A stretch of DNA of 51,576 bases, taken from Desulfobacteraceae bacterium. Lineage in GTDB: Bacteria; Desulfobacterota; Syntrophobacteria; Syntrophobacterales; Syntrophobacteraceae. The notes beneath the pieces were generated by a model. That model did not search any database and had not been told where the DNA came from. It saw nothing but the letters and a program-made list of their open reading frames with translations. The first letter of the stretch is position 1. Every line of letters begins with the position of its first letter. The translations under genes and the position numbers were made by a program. Of the stretch, positions 24,019 to 33,522 are shown one piece after another. The stretch is from the NCBI GenBank assembly GCA_021372055.1, contig JAJFVB010000226.1, positions 1-51,576 on the forward strand, written 5' to 3'.

Positions 24019-25533
24019 CTAGATGCGCTCGCCTATTTCTGCCAGGTTGAGGTCCGGAAGCATCTGTCCATACTGCAGGAAATTGCGGTGGAGTTCGTAA
24101 GCCTTCTTGAGGTCGTGCCTGATGTGGCCCGATTTCGCATCCCTGATATAAGCGTGCAGGTAGTCGCGGTAGGCCGGATGGGCGCAGTTTTCGATGATTT
24201 TCTTCGCGCGCTGCATCGGTCCGAGACCTCGAAGGTCGGCGTATCCCTGCTCGGTAACGATCACCTGGACCGAGTGTTCGTTGCTGTCGATGTGCGGGCA
24301 CATGGGCACCACGCAGGAAACCTTGCCGCCGAGCGTGGTGGACGGGCACATGATGATCGACAGGTAGCTGTTGCGCGTGAATTCTCCGCTTCCGCCGATA
24401 CCGTTCATGATGTCGGTGCCGAAGATGTGCGAGGAGTTCACGTTCCCGTATATGTCCACCTCGAGGGCGGGGTTGATCGCAATAATGCCGAGGCGGCGGA
24501 TCACGCCCGTGTCATCGGAGATCTCCTGCGGACGCAAGACGATGCGCGGGCCGAAAAAGTCCATGTTGGTGCAGATGCGCGTGAGGGTTTCCGGAGTCAC
24601 CGTCAGGCTGCTCGCGCTGGCCCCGAGAAGCTTGCCCTTTTCCATCAGGTCGACCAGGGAGTCCTGGAAGGTGACCGAATACATCGTGAATGGCGGAATG
24701 TAGGGATTGTTGCCAAGCTCGGCCATGACGCTGTTTCCAAGATTGCCGACGCCTGCCTGGAGGGGGAGGAACTCGCGGGGAATGTGCCCGCGGATCATCT
24801 CTCCGAACAGGAACCGCACGACATGGTCTGCAATGCGGTTGCTCTTCCAGTCGGGCGCGGCGAAGGGATCGATCATGTCGGGTTCGTTGGTTTCGATAAT
24901 GCCGATAATCTTCTTCGGGTCCACGACGGCGTAGGGATAGCCGATCCTGGCCAGAGGATCGTGAATCGGGATCGGATTGACGCGAGGCGGGGTCTGGAGC
25001 AGCACGATGTCGGCCATTTCCGGCAACCGCTTCGAATGATGGGCGTTGATTTCGATAAAGATCCGATCCGCGTACTTGAGGTAGGTCGGAGTGGCCCCGA
25101 TGGAGGTGGTCAGATAGACGCGTCCGTCGCGTGTGATGTCCGAAGCCTCGACGATGGCGTAATCGAGCTTGCCGAAGAAACCGGCGAGCAGGGTCTGCGG
25201 CGCATGGGACAGGTGCATATCCAGGTATTGGACCTGCTGGCTGTTTATCTGCTGGCGCAGTGTCCGGGCGTTCTGATATGGCGCCCTCCAGGAAATGGCT
25301 TCGGCCTGCGCGAGGTCCTCGTCGATATCGTTACCGCTGGAGGAGCCGGTGATCAGTCGAATCTTGTACGACTTGCCTTTTTCGTGCAGAGATCTCGCCC
25401 TTTTCGCTATGGCCCGCGGAACGAGCTTGGCCGTGCCGGCGTTCGCAAATCCGCTCAGGGCGACCATTGCTCCGTCGGGAATGTGCGAGGCGGCCTCTTC
25501 TGCTGTGATGATTGGAAAAGTCCCAGCAAACAT
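24019..25533 (-). CDS. Acetyl-CoA hydrolase/CoA-transferase paralog lacking the catalytic Glu
   Basis: 504 residues, co-linear with the downstream paralog (22489-23994) and clearly homologous throughout. It keeps LQAGVGNLGNSVMAEL, the loop GIGGSGEFTRNSY and EHSVQVIVTEQGYADLRGLG. However, where the partner has FTEVYQDS it has YSVTFQDS: the position of catalytic Glu288 is Val287 (codon GTC, 24673-24675), with no gap. By family knowledge this residue carries the covalent CoA intermediate, so this copy should not work by the standard mechanism. It may be a structural partner of the active paralog, a sensor or a different enzyme. It has an AGGAGA site eight bases before the ATG and leads the two-gene operon. 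Confidence 0.92.
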   Translation of the reverse strand: MFAGTFPIITAEEAASHIPDGAMVALSGFANAGTAKLVPRAIAKRARSLHEKGKSYKIRLITGSSSGNDIDEDLAQAEAISWRAPYQNARTLRQQINSQQVQYLDMHLSHAPQTLLAGFFGKLDYAIVEASDITRDGRVYLTTSIGATPTYLKYADRIFIEINAHHSKRLPEMADIVLLQTPPRVNPIPIHDPLARIGYPYAVVDPKKIIGIIETNEPDMIDPFAAPDWKSNRIADHVVRFLFGEMIRGHIPREFLPLQAGVGNLGNSVMAELGNNPYIPPFTMYSVTFQDSLVDLMEKGKLLGASASSLTVTPETLTRICTNMDFFGPRIVLRPQEISDDTGVIRRLGIIAINPALEVDIYGNVNSSHIFGTDIMNGIGGSGEFTRNSYLSIIMCPSTTLGGKVSCVVPMCPHIDSNEHSVQVIVTEQGYADLRGLGPMQRAKKIIENCAHPAYRDYLHAYIRDAKSGHIRHDLKKAYELHRNFLQYGQMLPDLNLAEIGERI

Positions 25534-25949
25534 GATGAGTTTCTCCTGTTGGTGAATGAGATTGAAGCAGCTGGTATTTGTGCAGCATGCAAAATAGAAA
25601 CTGCTGATGCAGTATGGCGGCGTTGCCGCTCGGATAGCCTGGTGAAGAGGAAAGACGACATGATTCCGCTCAAAATCAGCATCAGCTCCTTGCCGGAGAT
25701 GATAAGAAGTCGTTTCTGCGCATCGGTATTTCTGTCGCCTCCCTATCGAATGACATAAACTTATTATATTCTAAACAAGTTTGAAAAGTACACCGAAAGA
25801 GTGGCCGAATTGCAATTGCCCGCCGGACCATCGGACCTCCCCTGTTTTCTGCGGATACCGGTTCCGGTCGGGATTTCCGCCTGATTTCGGTAGCTTTAAT
25901 GCGATGCCGTGTTTAAAATCACCCATTCCGAATTGTGCCGGGAGGAAGA
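25534..25949. other. Divergent intergenic region upstream of the CoA-transferase operon
   Basis: About 415 bases. On the minus strand a TATAAT hexamer lies at 25763-25768 in an AT-rich stretch, but its -35 element is poor; it would give a leader of about 220 bases before the CoA-transferase start. A frame beginning with AAGGAG-CTG-ATG near 25682 runs into the gene in another frame and was not accepted as a gene. No clear sigma-54 site, although a sigma-54 activator lies nearby. Confidence 0.4.
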
Positions 25950-26171
25950 ATGGAAGCCGAAAACAGGACGGAGCGCAAAGCACGGTGGCGGCGCCCCGAA
26001 AAATACATATGCAGCACCTGCGGGCAGGAGCATCCCTTTTGCTGGACATGCCCCTGCGGATTCATGATCTGTTCGGACTGCATGGAAGAAAACTATTGGG
26101 GCATGACCTGCAACGGGATTCATTGGACTTGCCCGGATTGCGGGGCCATACGAAGTTTCGGAAACGATTAG
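25950..26171 (+). CDS. Small Cys-rich (zinc-ribbon-like) protein
   Basis: 73 residues. Ten cysteines lie in the second half in pairs: CSTC, CWTCPC, CSDC, a single Cys, and CPDC. The spacing suggests two or more zinc sites, as in zinc-ribbon or RING-like small proteins. The N-terminus is basic. No family or function is recognised; it might bind nucleic acid or partner proteins. The ATG is well marked by GGAGGAAG five bases upstream. It is followed 22 bases later by the BPL_N gene and probably co-transcribed with it. Confidence 0.7.
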   Translation: MEAENRTERKARWRRPEKYICSTCGQEHPFCWTCPCGFMICSDCMEENYWGMTCNGIHWTCPDCGAIRSFGND

Positions 26172-26193
26172 GCGCGCTCGGGGCTGAATTGCG

Positions 26194-27537
26194 ATGGATG
26201 CCAAACCAAATGATTCCGGTGAGAGCCGCGCGTGGGATGGGTTGCCGGTAGCCGTTTTCTGGGACCAGTCGCTTGCGTGGGGGCTCTTGTGCATCAGGGA
26301 GTTGAGCCGCAGAGGAGTGCCCTTCCGGCTTCTGCGCGCATCCGATATCTGCAGGGGAGGACTGGAGCCGTTTCGCGTGCTGCTGGTGCCGGGCGGCTGG
26401 GCGGCCCACAAGGTGCGCGTGCTGGGCGAGACGGGCAGGAAATGTCTGTCCGGATTCATCTTCCGGGGCGGCTCCTACATAGGCTTCTGCGGAGGCGCGG
26501 GACTGGCGCTCTCGAGCCCTCCGGCGCTCAAGCTCACGGGAATCGAGCGGATGCCGCTTGCCGAGAGGCTTCCGAGTGCAAGCGGGGGAGTCATGGTGGA
26601 GGGAACGCTTTCGCATCCCGCCTGGAAAGATCTGCCTCCGTCGATTCCGGTTTCGGTCTGGTGGCCGTCGCAGTTCAGGTGGGACGCAGGGTGTGATGCC
26701 GCCCCGGTGGCTGTCTACGCCGACCCGGCGGACGATTTCCAGGTGGCCGACCTGCGCGTCCGGGACCTTGGCCGGAACGTTTGCTGGGCCGATCTCGAAA
26801 GTACCTACGGCATCAATCTCAACCCCGCGAGGATCAAGGGTCACCCCGCCATTATCGAAGTGCCCGAGGGGAAAGGCCGGCTGGTTCTTTCCTATGCCCA
26901 TCTGGAAACACCGGGCGATTCCGCTGGCAACCGCCTGTTCCTAAACCTTCTGCGCTATCTCGATGCGAGTTCGGCCGGGTCCGAATCGGCGGGAGGCGCG
27001 CCCGGCTCCCATCCGGAAGACTTCCCCGACGAGCGCGCCTGGAGCGGCATTCGTTCCGCCCGCGAGGCGGCGCGCGAGCTGATCGAATTCGGCGAGGCGA
27101 ATCTTTTCTGGAACTGGCGAAAGCCGTGGCTTCTCAGGTGGAGGCGCGGGATTCGCGGTCTGGAGTATGGGACTCTTCAGGTATGCCTGGATTTTATGGC
27201 GGATCTGAAGGATCGAATGCCGCCCGGAACGCGCGCCGGGGACTGGGGGAAAAGGACGGAGTCGCTCGACGCCGCGACGGGAGAATTTTGCGTTCGGGCA
27301 AAACGGCTGCTCCTGGAGGAAATGGTGGCCGCGCAGGCCGGTGCGGTGACAAAGCTTGGCAAGGTGAACGAAAAGGTGGACGCCCAGCGCAAGGAACTTT
27401 TTGGCAGCAGGATGAATCATGGCGGAATGTGCGGCGCGCTCTTCGATCTGGTGGATTCCCTGCTCTTCGACCTGATAAGCCTCTCGGGCCTGCAGGAAAG
27501 CCGAACGCAGACGGACTGCCTTCTTCGCTCCCCCTAA
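26194..27537 (+). CDS. BPL_N domain-containing protein
   Basis: 447 residues. The N-terminal half (about 15-260) has the pattern of the BPL_N domain, a glutamine amidotransferase-like fold first named from eukaryotic biotin-protein ligases: FRVLLVPGGWAAHK, then GGSYIGFCGGAGLAL with a Cys in the nucleophile-elbow position, and later HPAIIEVPEGKGRLVLSYAHLE. No biotin ligase catalytic domain follows. The C-terminal half is helical and without a recognised fold. Such proteins are widespread in Desulfobacterota and of unknown function. The ribosome binding site is weak (GGGG). It follows the zinc-ribbon-like gene by 22 bases. Confidence 0.75.
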   Translation: MDAKPNDSGESRAWDGLPVAVFWDQSLAWGLLCIRELSRRGVPFRLLRASDICRGGLEPFRVLLVPGGWAAHKVRVLGETGRKCLSGFIFRGGSYIGFCGGAGLALSSPPALKLTGIERMPLAERLPSASGGVMVEGTLSHPAWKDLPPSIPVSVWWPSQFRWDAGCDAAPVAVYADPADDFQVADLRVRDLGRNVCWADLESTYGINLNPARIKGHPAIIEVPEGKGRLVLSYAHLETPGDSAGNRLFLNLLRYLDASSAGSESAGGAPGSHPEDFPDERAWSGIRSAREAARELIEFGEANLFWNWRKPWLLRWRRGIRGLEYGTLQVCLDFMADLKDRMPPGTRAGDWGKRTESLDAATGEFCVRAKRLLLEEMVAAQAGAVTKLGKVNEKVDAQRKELFGSRMNHGGMCGALFDLVDSLLFDLISLSGLQESRTQTDCLLRSP

Positions 27538-27615
27538 AATTGGTGACAATTTTGTTCAAATAAGTTACTTGTTTGTTTTATTTTCCACAGCATTTCATGT
27601 CAGAGCAGGTAGGAT

Positions 27616-29142
27616 ATGCCGGATAGTTTCAACCTGATGGAACTCAGGGCTCTACACGAGATAGCGCGCGTCCTGTCCCGGTCGAGCGAGTTGAAGGACC
27701 AGTTGCAGGCAACGCTGGACGTTCTCAGCGCACGGCTGGGAATGGAGCGCGGCATGATCTCCATTCTCGATCTGCAGACCGGCGAGGCCTACCTTGACGT
27801 GGCTCGCGGGGTCGACATCGAAACCGGCACGATCTGCTACAGGCCCGGAGAAGGAATCACCGGCAAAGTCGCCCAGACCGGCCGGCCGCTCGCGATTGCC
27901 AACCTCGGCAAGGAAACGCATTTCCTGGATAGGACGGGAGCGCGCAAATCCCTTGACCGGGCGGAGCTTTCCTTCCTGTGTGTCCCCATCTTTTACCAGG
28001 GCCGTTGCGTGGGCGTCCTGTCCGCGGACAAACTTGCCCACCAGGTTGAGGAAATCGGGCAGGAAGTCGCCATCCTGAGCGCCGTTGCGGAGTTGCTCCG
28101 CAAGGTCGTGCATTTCCGCGCCGTCGAGGAGGAAAACCGGCGGCTGAGGCGCATGCTGGCGGAAGCGAGCCGGCCGACGACCAACATCATCGGGCGGTCC
28201 AAAGTCATCCAGGAGGTCCTGCGGCTGATCGACCAAGTGGCCGACACCAACACGACCGTTCTCATAGCCGGGGAGACCGGCACGGGCAAGGAACTCGTGG
28301 CCAAGGCGATCCACGACAACAGCCGCAGGAGAAGCGGTCCCCTGGTTCAGGTGAACTGCGCCGCCATGCCCGACACGCTCCTCGAAAGCGAACTCTTCGG
28401 ACACGAAAAGGGCGCCTTCACGGGCGCCGTGACCCGCCGGCGCGGGCGTTTCGAAGAAGCCCAGGGCGGGACGATATTCCTCGACGAGGTGGGAGAGCTC
28501 TCCCCGATCGCGCAGGCAAAGCTGCTGCGCGTGCTCCAGGAAAGAGAATTCCAACCCCTCGGCACTTCCAGGACCGTGAAGGTCGACGTCCGGGTCATCA
28601 CCGCATCCAACAAGGACCTTGAGGCGGAAGCGGCTCAGGGGACCTTCAGGCAGGATCTATTCTACCGCCTGAACGTTTTTCCGATCTACCTGCCGCCTTT
28701 GCGCGAGCGCGGGCCGGACATTCTGCTTCTGGCCGACTACTTCGTACTCAAGTACGCGCGCGAATTCGCCAAAGATATCAAACGGATCACCACGTCCGCC
28801 ATAGATATGCTCATGTCCTACCACTGGCCGGGGAATGTGCGCGAGTTGGAAAATTGCATCGAGCGCGCCGTGCTCCTGTCCCACGACAGCGCCATAGATT
28901 CCCTGCACCTGCCGCCCACGCTCCAGATGAAGCCCGAGGGGCAGCAGAGCCTCAGCCGCGGGAAGCTCGAGGCTCTGACCAGCGCCTTCGAAAGGGACCT
29001 CATCACGGACGCTCTCAAGGACGTTCGCGGCAATCAGTCCCAGGCGGCACGACTGCTCGGCACGACAAAGCGGATTATCCAGTACAAGGTCGAAAAATAC
29101 GGCATAGATCCGAGAAGGTTCAGGGCCAAGGGCGGCGCATAG
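27616..29142 (+). CDS. Sigma-54-dependent transcriptional activator, NifA-like (GAF-AAA-Fis)
   Basis: 508 residues. The N-terminal GAF domain (about 20-165) senses an unknown signal. The sigma-54 AAA+ domain (about 190-425) has GETGTGKE (219-226), GAFTGA (266-271) that contacts sigma-54, and the [12 protein letters not shown]alker B region. A Fis-type helix-turn-helix ends the protein ([20 protein letters not shown]), whose form is typical of NifA. The target promoters are unknown; no nitrogen-fixation genes lie here. The neighbouring genes could be targets, but no clear -24/-12 site was found. Its stop codon lies directly next to repeat copy D. Confidence 0.93.
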   Translation: MPDSFNLMELRALHEIARVLSRSSELKDQLQATLDVLSARLGMERGMISILDLQTGEAYLDVARGVDIETGTICYRPGEGITGKVAQTGRPLAIANLGKETHFLDRTGARKSLDRAELSFLCVPIFYQGRCVGVLSADKLAHQVEEIGQEVAILSAVAELLRKVVHFRAVEEENRRLRRMLAEASRPTTNIIGRSKVIQEVLRLIDQVADTNTTVLIAGETGTGKELVAKAIHDNSRRRSGPLVQVNCAAMPDTLLESELFGHEKGAFTGAVTRRRGRFEEAQGGTIFLDEVGELSPIAQAKLLRVLQEREFQPLGTSRTVKVDVRVITASNKDLEAEAAQGTFRQDLFYRLNVFPIYLPPLRERGPDILLLADYFVLKYAREFAKDIKRITTSAIDMLMSYHWPGNVRELENCIERAVLLSHDSAIDSLHLPPTLQMKPEGQQSLSRGKLEALTSAFERDLITDALKDVRGNQSQAARLLGTTKRIIQYKVEKYGIDPRRFRAKGGA

Positions 29143-29237
29143 CGCCCGCGCCCGTAAGGCCGAATCCGAGGGGGCGCGGGGGGAATCATTTCCCCCCGCT
29201 CTTTTCCATTAGTTTTATCTTGAATGCAACCCGGTAT
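29135..29237 (+). repeat. Mosaic palindromic intergenic repeat, copy D (left end missing)
   Basis: About 100 bp. It lacks the left inverted end and the GTGGGGAGCC palindrome and begins in the CCCGCGCCCGTAAGG block, then ATCCGAGGGGG, the stem with arms GCGGGGGGAAT/ATTTCCCCCCGC and CTCTTTTCCATTAG, and the right end with ATCTTGAATGC...CCGGTAT. It fills the gap between the sigma-54 activator stop codon and the MFS start; the first in-frame ATG of the MFS gene lies inside the right end. Confidence 0.85.
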
Positions 29238-30513
29238 GAGCACAGAACGATGCGCAGATGAGGTGCGAAAGGAAGGCACCGGCGTCCCTCAGGGGGAGCC
29301 CTGCCCGGAATGCCATGATCGGGCTTCGTACCGCGCCCTCCTTCTGATCTCCTGCGTGGTGTGCTTCGGGTGTTATTCCGGCGCATACATGCGCATCCCC
29401 GTGCTTCCGCTCTTTGCGCGCGCTCTTGGCGCCGACACGGTCCTGATCGGCCTGATAACGTCGTCTTTCATGTTCTGCGCAGGGCTTCTCTGCCTGCCCC
29501 TCGGCATTCTCTCCGACAGGCTCGGGCGGAAGCGCCTTATCCTGTCGGGCCTTCTGGTCATGGCCGCGGCCTCCGTCCTGATCGGGTTCTGCCGGGCTCC
29601 CTGGCAGATAATGGTCTTCCATGGCCTTTCGGGCGCGGGGATCGCGGCTTTTGCTCCGACGATGATGTCCTTTGTGACCGACATTTCCCCCCGGACACAC
29701 CTGGGCCGCTCATACGGCTGGTACACGATGGCTCTCTACGGGGGGATGAGTCTGGGCCCGGCGCTGGGAGGATTTGCCGCGCAGTTCCTGAGCTTCCAGT
29801 GGGTGTTCACCATTTCGGGGGCCGCGGCTTTTGCGATGTTCTGGGTGGTGCTGTTCCGGCTTCCGAGGCGCAACCGCTTGCACGCGCACCCGCAAGCCCA
29901 AAGGCCCGGCCGGATTATCATGCGGGAACTCCTCGGGAATCGGCCTCTTCTCGCCTGCTGGCTGGTGACCCTCATGAGCTGCTTCGGCCTGGGGGTCTTC
30001 GTGACTTTCGTTTCTCTCCACGCCAGCGACAACGGAGTCGGGGTGGGGGAAATCGGCCTTATATTCGGAACTCAGGCCATGGTGAATGCGCTCTGCCGCA
30101 TCCCTTTCGGCCATTTGAGCGACAGGGTTTCGGACCGAAGCCGGCTGGTGCTGGCGGGCTTGCTCGGTTACTCGCTTTCCATCGCCGGTATCGGGTATTC
30201 CACATCCCTGCCGTCATTTCTGGCGAGCGCGTTTGCCATGGGCATAAGCATGGGCGTGGCCTTTACGGCGGTCGGCGCGCTCATCGCGGAAGTCGTTCCC
30301 CACGATTCGAGGGGACTTGCCATGGGTGGGTATAATACATGCATATACATTGGAATGATGCTAAGCGGGCTTATTATGGGTTTTGTAAACCGTGAGGCCG
30401 GTTTCAGCGTCGGCTTTCTGATTACGGCAATTGTCAACGCCGCGGGTGCGTTTGCCTTTAGCCTGATTTTCAGGAACGTCAGGGCCGAAAGGAGCGTTCT
30501 TGAGGGAAATTAA
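29224..30513 (+). CDS. Major facilitator superfamily transporter
   Basis: 429 residues with twelve predicted membrane helices and the MFS loop signature GILSDRLGRKRLILSGL after helix 2, plus a related FGHLSDRVSDRSRLV in the second half. It is a secondary transporter or drug/metabolite exporter of the inner membrane; substrate unknown. The N-terminal 35 residues before the first helix are hydrophilic. The first ATG (29224) lies in the right end of repeat copy D, and no Shine-Dalgarno sequence is visible there or before the alternative ATG at 29236, so the start is uncertain. Confidence 0.88.
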   Translation: MQPGMSTERCADEVRKEGTGVPQGEPCPECHDRASYRALLLISCVVCFGCYSGAYMRIPVLPLFARALGADTVLIGLITSSFMFCAGLLCLPLGILSDRLGRKRLILSGLLVMAAASVLIGFCRAPWQIMVFHGLSGAGIAAFAPTMMSFVTDISPRTHLGRSYGWYTMALYGGMSLGPALGGFAAQFLSFQWVFTISGAAAFAMFWVVLFRLPRRNRLHAHPQAQRPGRIIMRELLGNRPLLACWLVTLMSCFGLGVFVTFVSLHASDNGVGVGEIGLIFGTQAMVNALCRIPFGHLSDRVSDRSRLVLAGLLGYSLSIAGIGYSTSLPSFLASAFAMGISMGVAFTAVGALIAEVVPHDSRGLAMGGYNTCIYIGMMLSGLIMGFVNREAGFSVGFLITAIVNAAGAFAFSLIFRNVRAERSVLEGN

Positions 30514-30680
30514 TACGGGATGCGCACATTTTAGCCGATTGCATGCGTCGGCAGCTGGACATAAAGAGCTACATGCGTCATAATTTTATGTTATGTTATA
30601 TAGCTATGCCGACAATCGCGGGCCGATTCTGAAAAATCGGCTTGTGTGCGGCTTATCCGAATGTCAAGGAGGCTTGGTAA

Positions 30681-32573
30681 TTGAGTCCATTTTATAAGAA
30701 CCTGGCTCTCTGGCTGGTTATCAGTCTGATGGTAATCCTGCTGTTCAACATGTTCCATCAACCGCAGCGCTCCAGCCTGGAGACTACCTACAGCCAGTTT
30801 CTCACCTCGGTCCAAAAAGGGGAAGTCGCACAGGTAACCATTCAGGGAGACCATGTATTCGGCACCCTCACGGACGGCAAGATGTTCAAGACCTATGTTC
30901 CGAGGGATTCCGACATGATCCGGATCCTCAGGGAACATGGCGTGAACATCCAGGCCAAGCCGGAAGAGGAATCCCCGTGGTACATGACCGTGCTCGTCAG
31001 CTGGCTTCCCATGCTGCTGCTCATCGGCGTGTGGATTTTTTTCATGCGGCAGATGCAGATGGGCGGCGGCAAGGCGATGAGCTTCGGCAAGAGCCGCGCC
31101 CGGCTGCTTAATGAGAACTCCAAGAAAGTTCTCTTCAACGATGTTGCCGGAGTGGACGAGGCGAAGGAAGAGCTGCAGGAAATAGTCGAGTTTCTGAGGG
31201 ACCCGAAGAAATTCACCCGTCTCGGCGGACGCATTCCCAAGGGCGTTTTGCTCGTGGGTGCTCCCGGTACGGGTAAGACCCTCCTTGCAAGGGCGATTGC
31301 GGGCGAAGCCGGCGTTCCTTTCTTCTCGATCAGCGGTTCGGATTTCGTCGAGATGTTCGTCGGCGTGGGCGCATCCCGCGTGCGCGACCTCTTCATGCAG
31401 GGCAAGAAGAACGCGCCCTGTATTATTTTCATCGACGAAATCGATGCGGTCGGCAGGCATCGCGGCGCCGGTCTGGGCGGCGGGCATGACGAACGCGAAC
31501 AGACCCTCAATCAGTTGCTGGTGGAGATGGACGGCTTCGAGTCCAACGAAGGCGTCATTTTGATTGCCGCGACGAACCGGCCCGATGTGCTCGACCCCGC
31601 GCTGTTGCGCCCGGGACGCTTCGACAGGCAGGTTGTCGTTCCCGTGCCCGACATCAGGGGACGCGAAGGCATTCTTAAAGTCCACATTGCCGCAAAGCCC
31701 CTGGCCACGGACGTCGATGTGAAGACCCTGGCCCGCGGCACGCCCGGATTTTCCGGAGCGGACCTTGAAAATCTTGTCAATGAGGCAGCTCTTCTTGCGG
31801 CCCGCAAAAACAAGGACCTTATCGCGATGTCCGATTTCGAGGATGCCAAGGACAAGGTCATGATGGGGCTCGAGCGCAAGAGCATGGTCATGAACGAGGA
31901 AGAAAAGCGGGTGACCGCCTACCACGAGGCCGGGCACGCTCTGGTTGCAAGGCTTCTTCCTTGCGCCGACCCGCTTCACAAAGTGACCATCATCCCGCGC
32001 GGCAGGGCTTTGGGCCTGACTCAGCAATTGCCGCAGGACGATCGCCATACGTACTCGAAGGAGTTCCTGCTGGACAGTATCGCCATCCTGATGGGAGGGC
32101 GCGTGGCCGAGGAAATTTCCTTCGAAATGAACACCACGGGTGCTTCGAACGATATTGAACGCGCGACCCAGATAGCGCGCCGCATGGTGTGCGAATGGGG
32201 AATGAGCGAGAAGATGGGGCCGGTGAGCTTCGGGCGGCGCGACGACCAGCCTTTCCTGGGGCGCGAACTGGGCCACCAGCGCGATTTCAGCGAACAGACT
32301 GCGCTGAACATCGATAAGGAAGTCCGGCGGATTGTGGACGATAATTATCAGCGTTCGCGCAAGCTTCTGACCGATCACAACAAGATTCTTGAACGGATCG
32401 CTCAGTCGCTGCTCGAAAGGGAAACCCTGGAGCTCAAGGACGTCGACCGCATCATTCACGAGCTGGAGCCGGACCTCCTTGCGTCCATCCCCCGCAAGAA
32501 GATGACCCTCAAACCCTCGGTTCCCCCGGAGGAGGAAATCCTCGTGGAATCCGACGTGGAAACAAAGCACTAG
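30681..32573 (+). CDS. ftsH: ATP-dependent zinc metalloprotease FtsH
   Basis: 630 residues. Two N-terminal membrane helices (about 7-24 and 104-122) flank a short periplasmic domain. The AAA domain has Walker A GAPGTGKT (193-200), Walker [12 protein letters not shown] and the second-region-of-homology arginines. The M41 protease domain carries HEAGH (415-419) as zinc ligands. It degrades membrane proteins and short-lived regulators. It begins with TTG at 30681, well placed eight bases after AAGGAGG (30666-30672). It stands alone, with a bidirectional terminator downstream. Confidence 0.97.
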   Translation: MSPFYKNLALWLVISLMVILLFNMFHQPQRSSLETTYSQFLTSVQKGEVAQVTIQGDHVFGTLTDGKMFKTYVPRDSDMIRILREHGVNIQAKPEEESPWYMTVLVSWLPMLLLIGVWIFFMRQMQMGGGKAMSFGKSRARLLNENSKKVLFNDVAGVDEAKEELQEIVEFLRDPKKFTRLGGRIPKGVLLVGAPGTGKTLLARAIAGEAGVPFFSISGSDFVEMFVGVGASRVRDLFMQGKKNAPCIIFIDEIDAVGRHRGAGLGGGHDEREQTLNQLLVEMDGFESNEGVILIAATNRPDVLDPALLRPGRFDRQVVVPVPDIRGREGILKVHIAAKPLATDVDVKTLARGTPGFSGADLENLVNEAALLAARKNKDLIAMSDFEDAKDKVMMGLERKSMVMNEEEKRVTAYHEAGHALVARLLPCADPLHKVTIIPRGRALGLTQQLPQDDRHTYSKEFLLDSIAILMGGRVAEEISFEMNTTGASNDIERATQIARRMVCEWGMSEKMGPVSFGRRDDQPFLGRELGHQRDFSEQTALNIDKEVRRIVDDNYQRSRKLLTDHNKILERIAQSLLERETLELKDVDRIIHELEPDLLASIPRKKMTLKPSVPPEEEILVESDVETKH

Positions 32574-32600
32574 GCCGGGCGCCGCAAGCTCTTTTTCATG

Positions 32601-32640
32601 GAATAAAAAAATCCCCGTTTCGGCGGGGATTTTTTTATTC
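32601..32640. terminator. Bidirectional rho-independent terminator
   Basis: A perfect dyad with arms AAAAAAATCCCCG and CGGGGATTTTTTT and loop TTTCGG lies between ftsH (+) and the Cache gene (-). It should terminate both convergent transcripts. Confidence 0.95.
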
Positions 32641-32689
32641 CGGTTCGTTGGCGGGGCGGGCTGTCAGGGAAAACCACCCTTGCGTATTA

Positions 32690-33082
32690 TTATTGCTTGT
32701 AAACGGCGCTGACGATAATAAGGTCATCTATCTTTTCGAAGTAGGCTACTTTAGGCAACCACTGCTTGGTTACCGGATGATACCACTTGTATTCCACCCA
32801 GCCTTTTCCGTCTTTTGCGGCCAGTTCGACAATCTCTTTGATGAACTTCTTCCCGTCGGAATCCATAAGCTCCGAGAAATCCTCGCCCACGAACTTCTCA
32901 TTGACTCCGTGGGCCAGCATTGTCCCTTTCAGATTGAGCACGTAGATGTACATCTCATCCTGCACAAACATCCCGTTCGGATTGGTGAACTCCGCCAAAC
33001 CGATTCTCTTTCCGGATGCTTTGTAGAAGGATACCGCATTGTTCACCCAGTCCTTTGCATCATCCTTCGTCCTTAAACTCAT
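32690..33082 (-). CDS. Cache-domain protein without membrane anchor
   Basis: 130 residues consisting of one single-Cache (sCache_2-like) domain: AKDWVNNAVSFYKASGKRIG, then EMYIYVLNLKGTMLAHGVNE, GKGWVEYKWYHPVTKQWLPK and a terminal VSAVYK. Such domains normally sense small molecules on the outside of membrane receptors. Here no signal peptide or membrane segment is visible, so it would be cytosolic, which is unusual. An AAGGAGA site five bases before the ATG at 33080-33082 decides the start. No partner kinase or receptor is adjacent. Confidence 0.82.
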   Translation of the reverse strand: MSLRTKDDAKDWVNNAVSFYKASGKRIGLAEFTNPNGMFVQDEMYIYVLNLKGTMLAHGVNEKFVGEDFSELMDSDGKKFIKEIVELAAKDGKGWVEYKWYHPVTKQWLPKVAYFEKIDDLIIVSAVYKQ

Positions 33083-33522
33083 TGCGCTCTCCTTTTGTTT
33101 AATATGAGACTTCAATGAGAACTCACCGGCCAAAGCGAGATTCAGCAAAAACGGAGACGAGATCGTGCGAGGCGGGGAATTAAGACACGATCCACACCCC
33201 CGAGATGGATGGGAACTGCGGTGACGGCTCTAATCTGAACGAGAAATTGAGACCATCCCGCTCGAATAAATCCATCAGGAATTCGACTTGAACCGGTACT
33301 TGCGATAGGAAGTGAGTTGGATTGAGATCACACCCCGAGGGCGTGGAAGTTGTATTCCTACAACTACCAATTTAGGATCGTAAACTCTCTTGTCAATGGG
33401 GTAAGTATTTAAGCCGTGCTCCAATTGTACGACTTCTCTCTATAGTGTTCGCCTCGGATGGATATCGTGGAGCCGAAGCAGGACCGCGGGCTGGATCCAG
33501 GGATCTCCGGGCTGCCGAATTT
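33083..33522. other. Intergenic region with an operator-like palindrome
   Basis: 440 bases without a credible gene. A dyad AGTTGTA-TTCC-TACAACT lies at 33348-33365, about 265 bases upstream of the Cache gene. It could be a regulator binding site or small hairpin; no promoter was assigned. Confidence 0.4.

Noticed and set aside
25455..25682. 75-codon frame upstream of and overlapping the CoA-transferase start, with AAGGAG near its ATG
   Set aside because: Spacing to the ATG is only three bases, it overlaps the real gene in another frame and the translation looks random.
27538..27615. Sigma-54 (-24/-12) promoter near the sigma-54 activator
   Set aside because: No GG-N10-GC pair with good flanks was found here or upstream of the CoA-transferase operon.
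30591..32570. 659-codon open frame on the minus strand
   Set aside because: Antisense to ftsH; no motif and no ribosome binding site.
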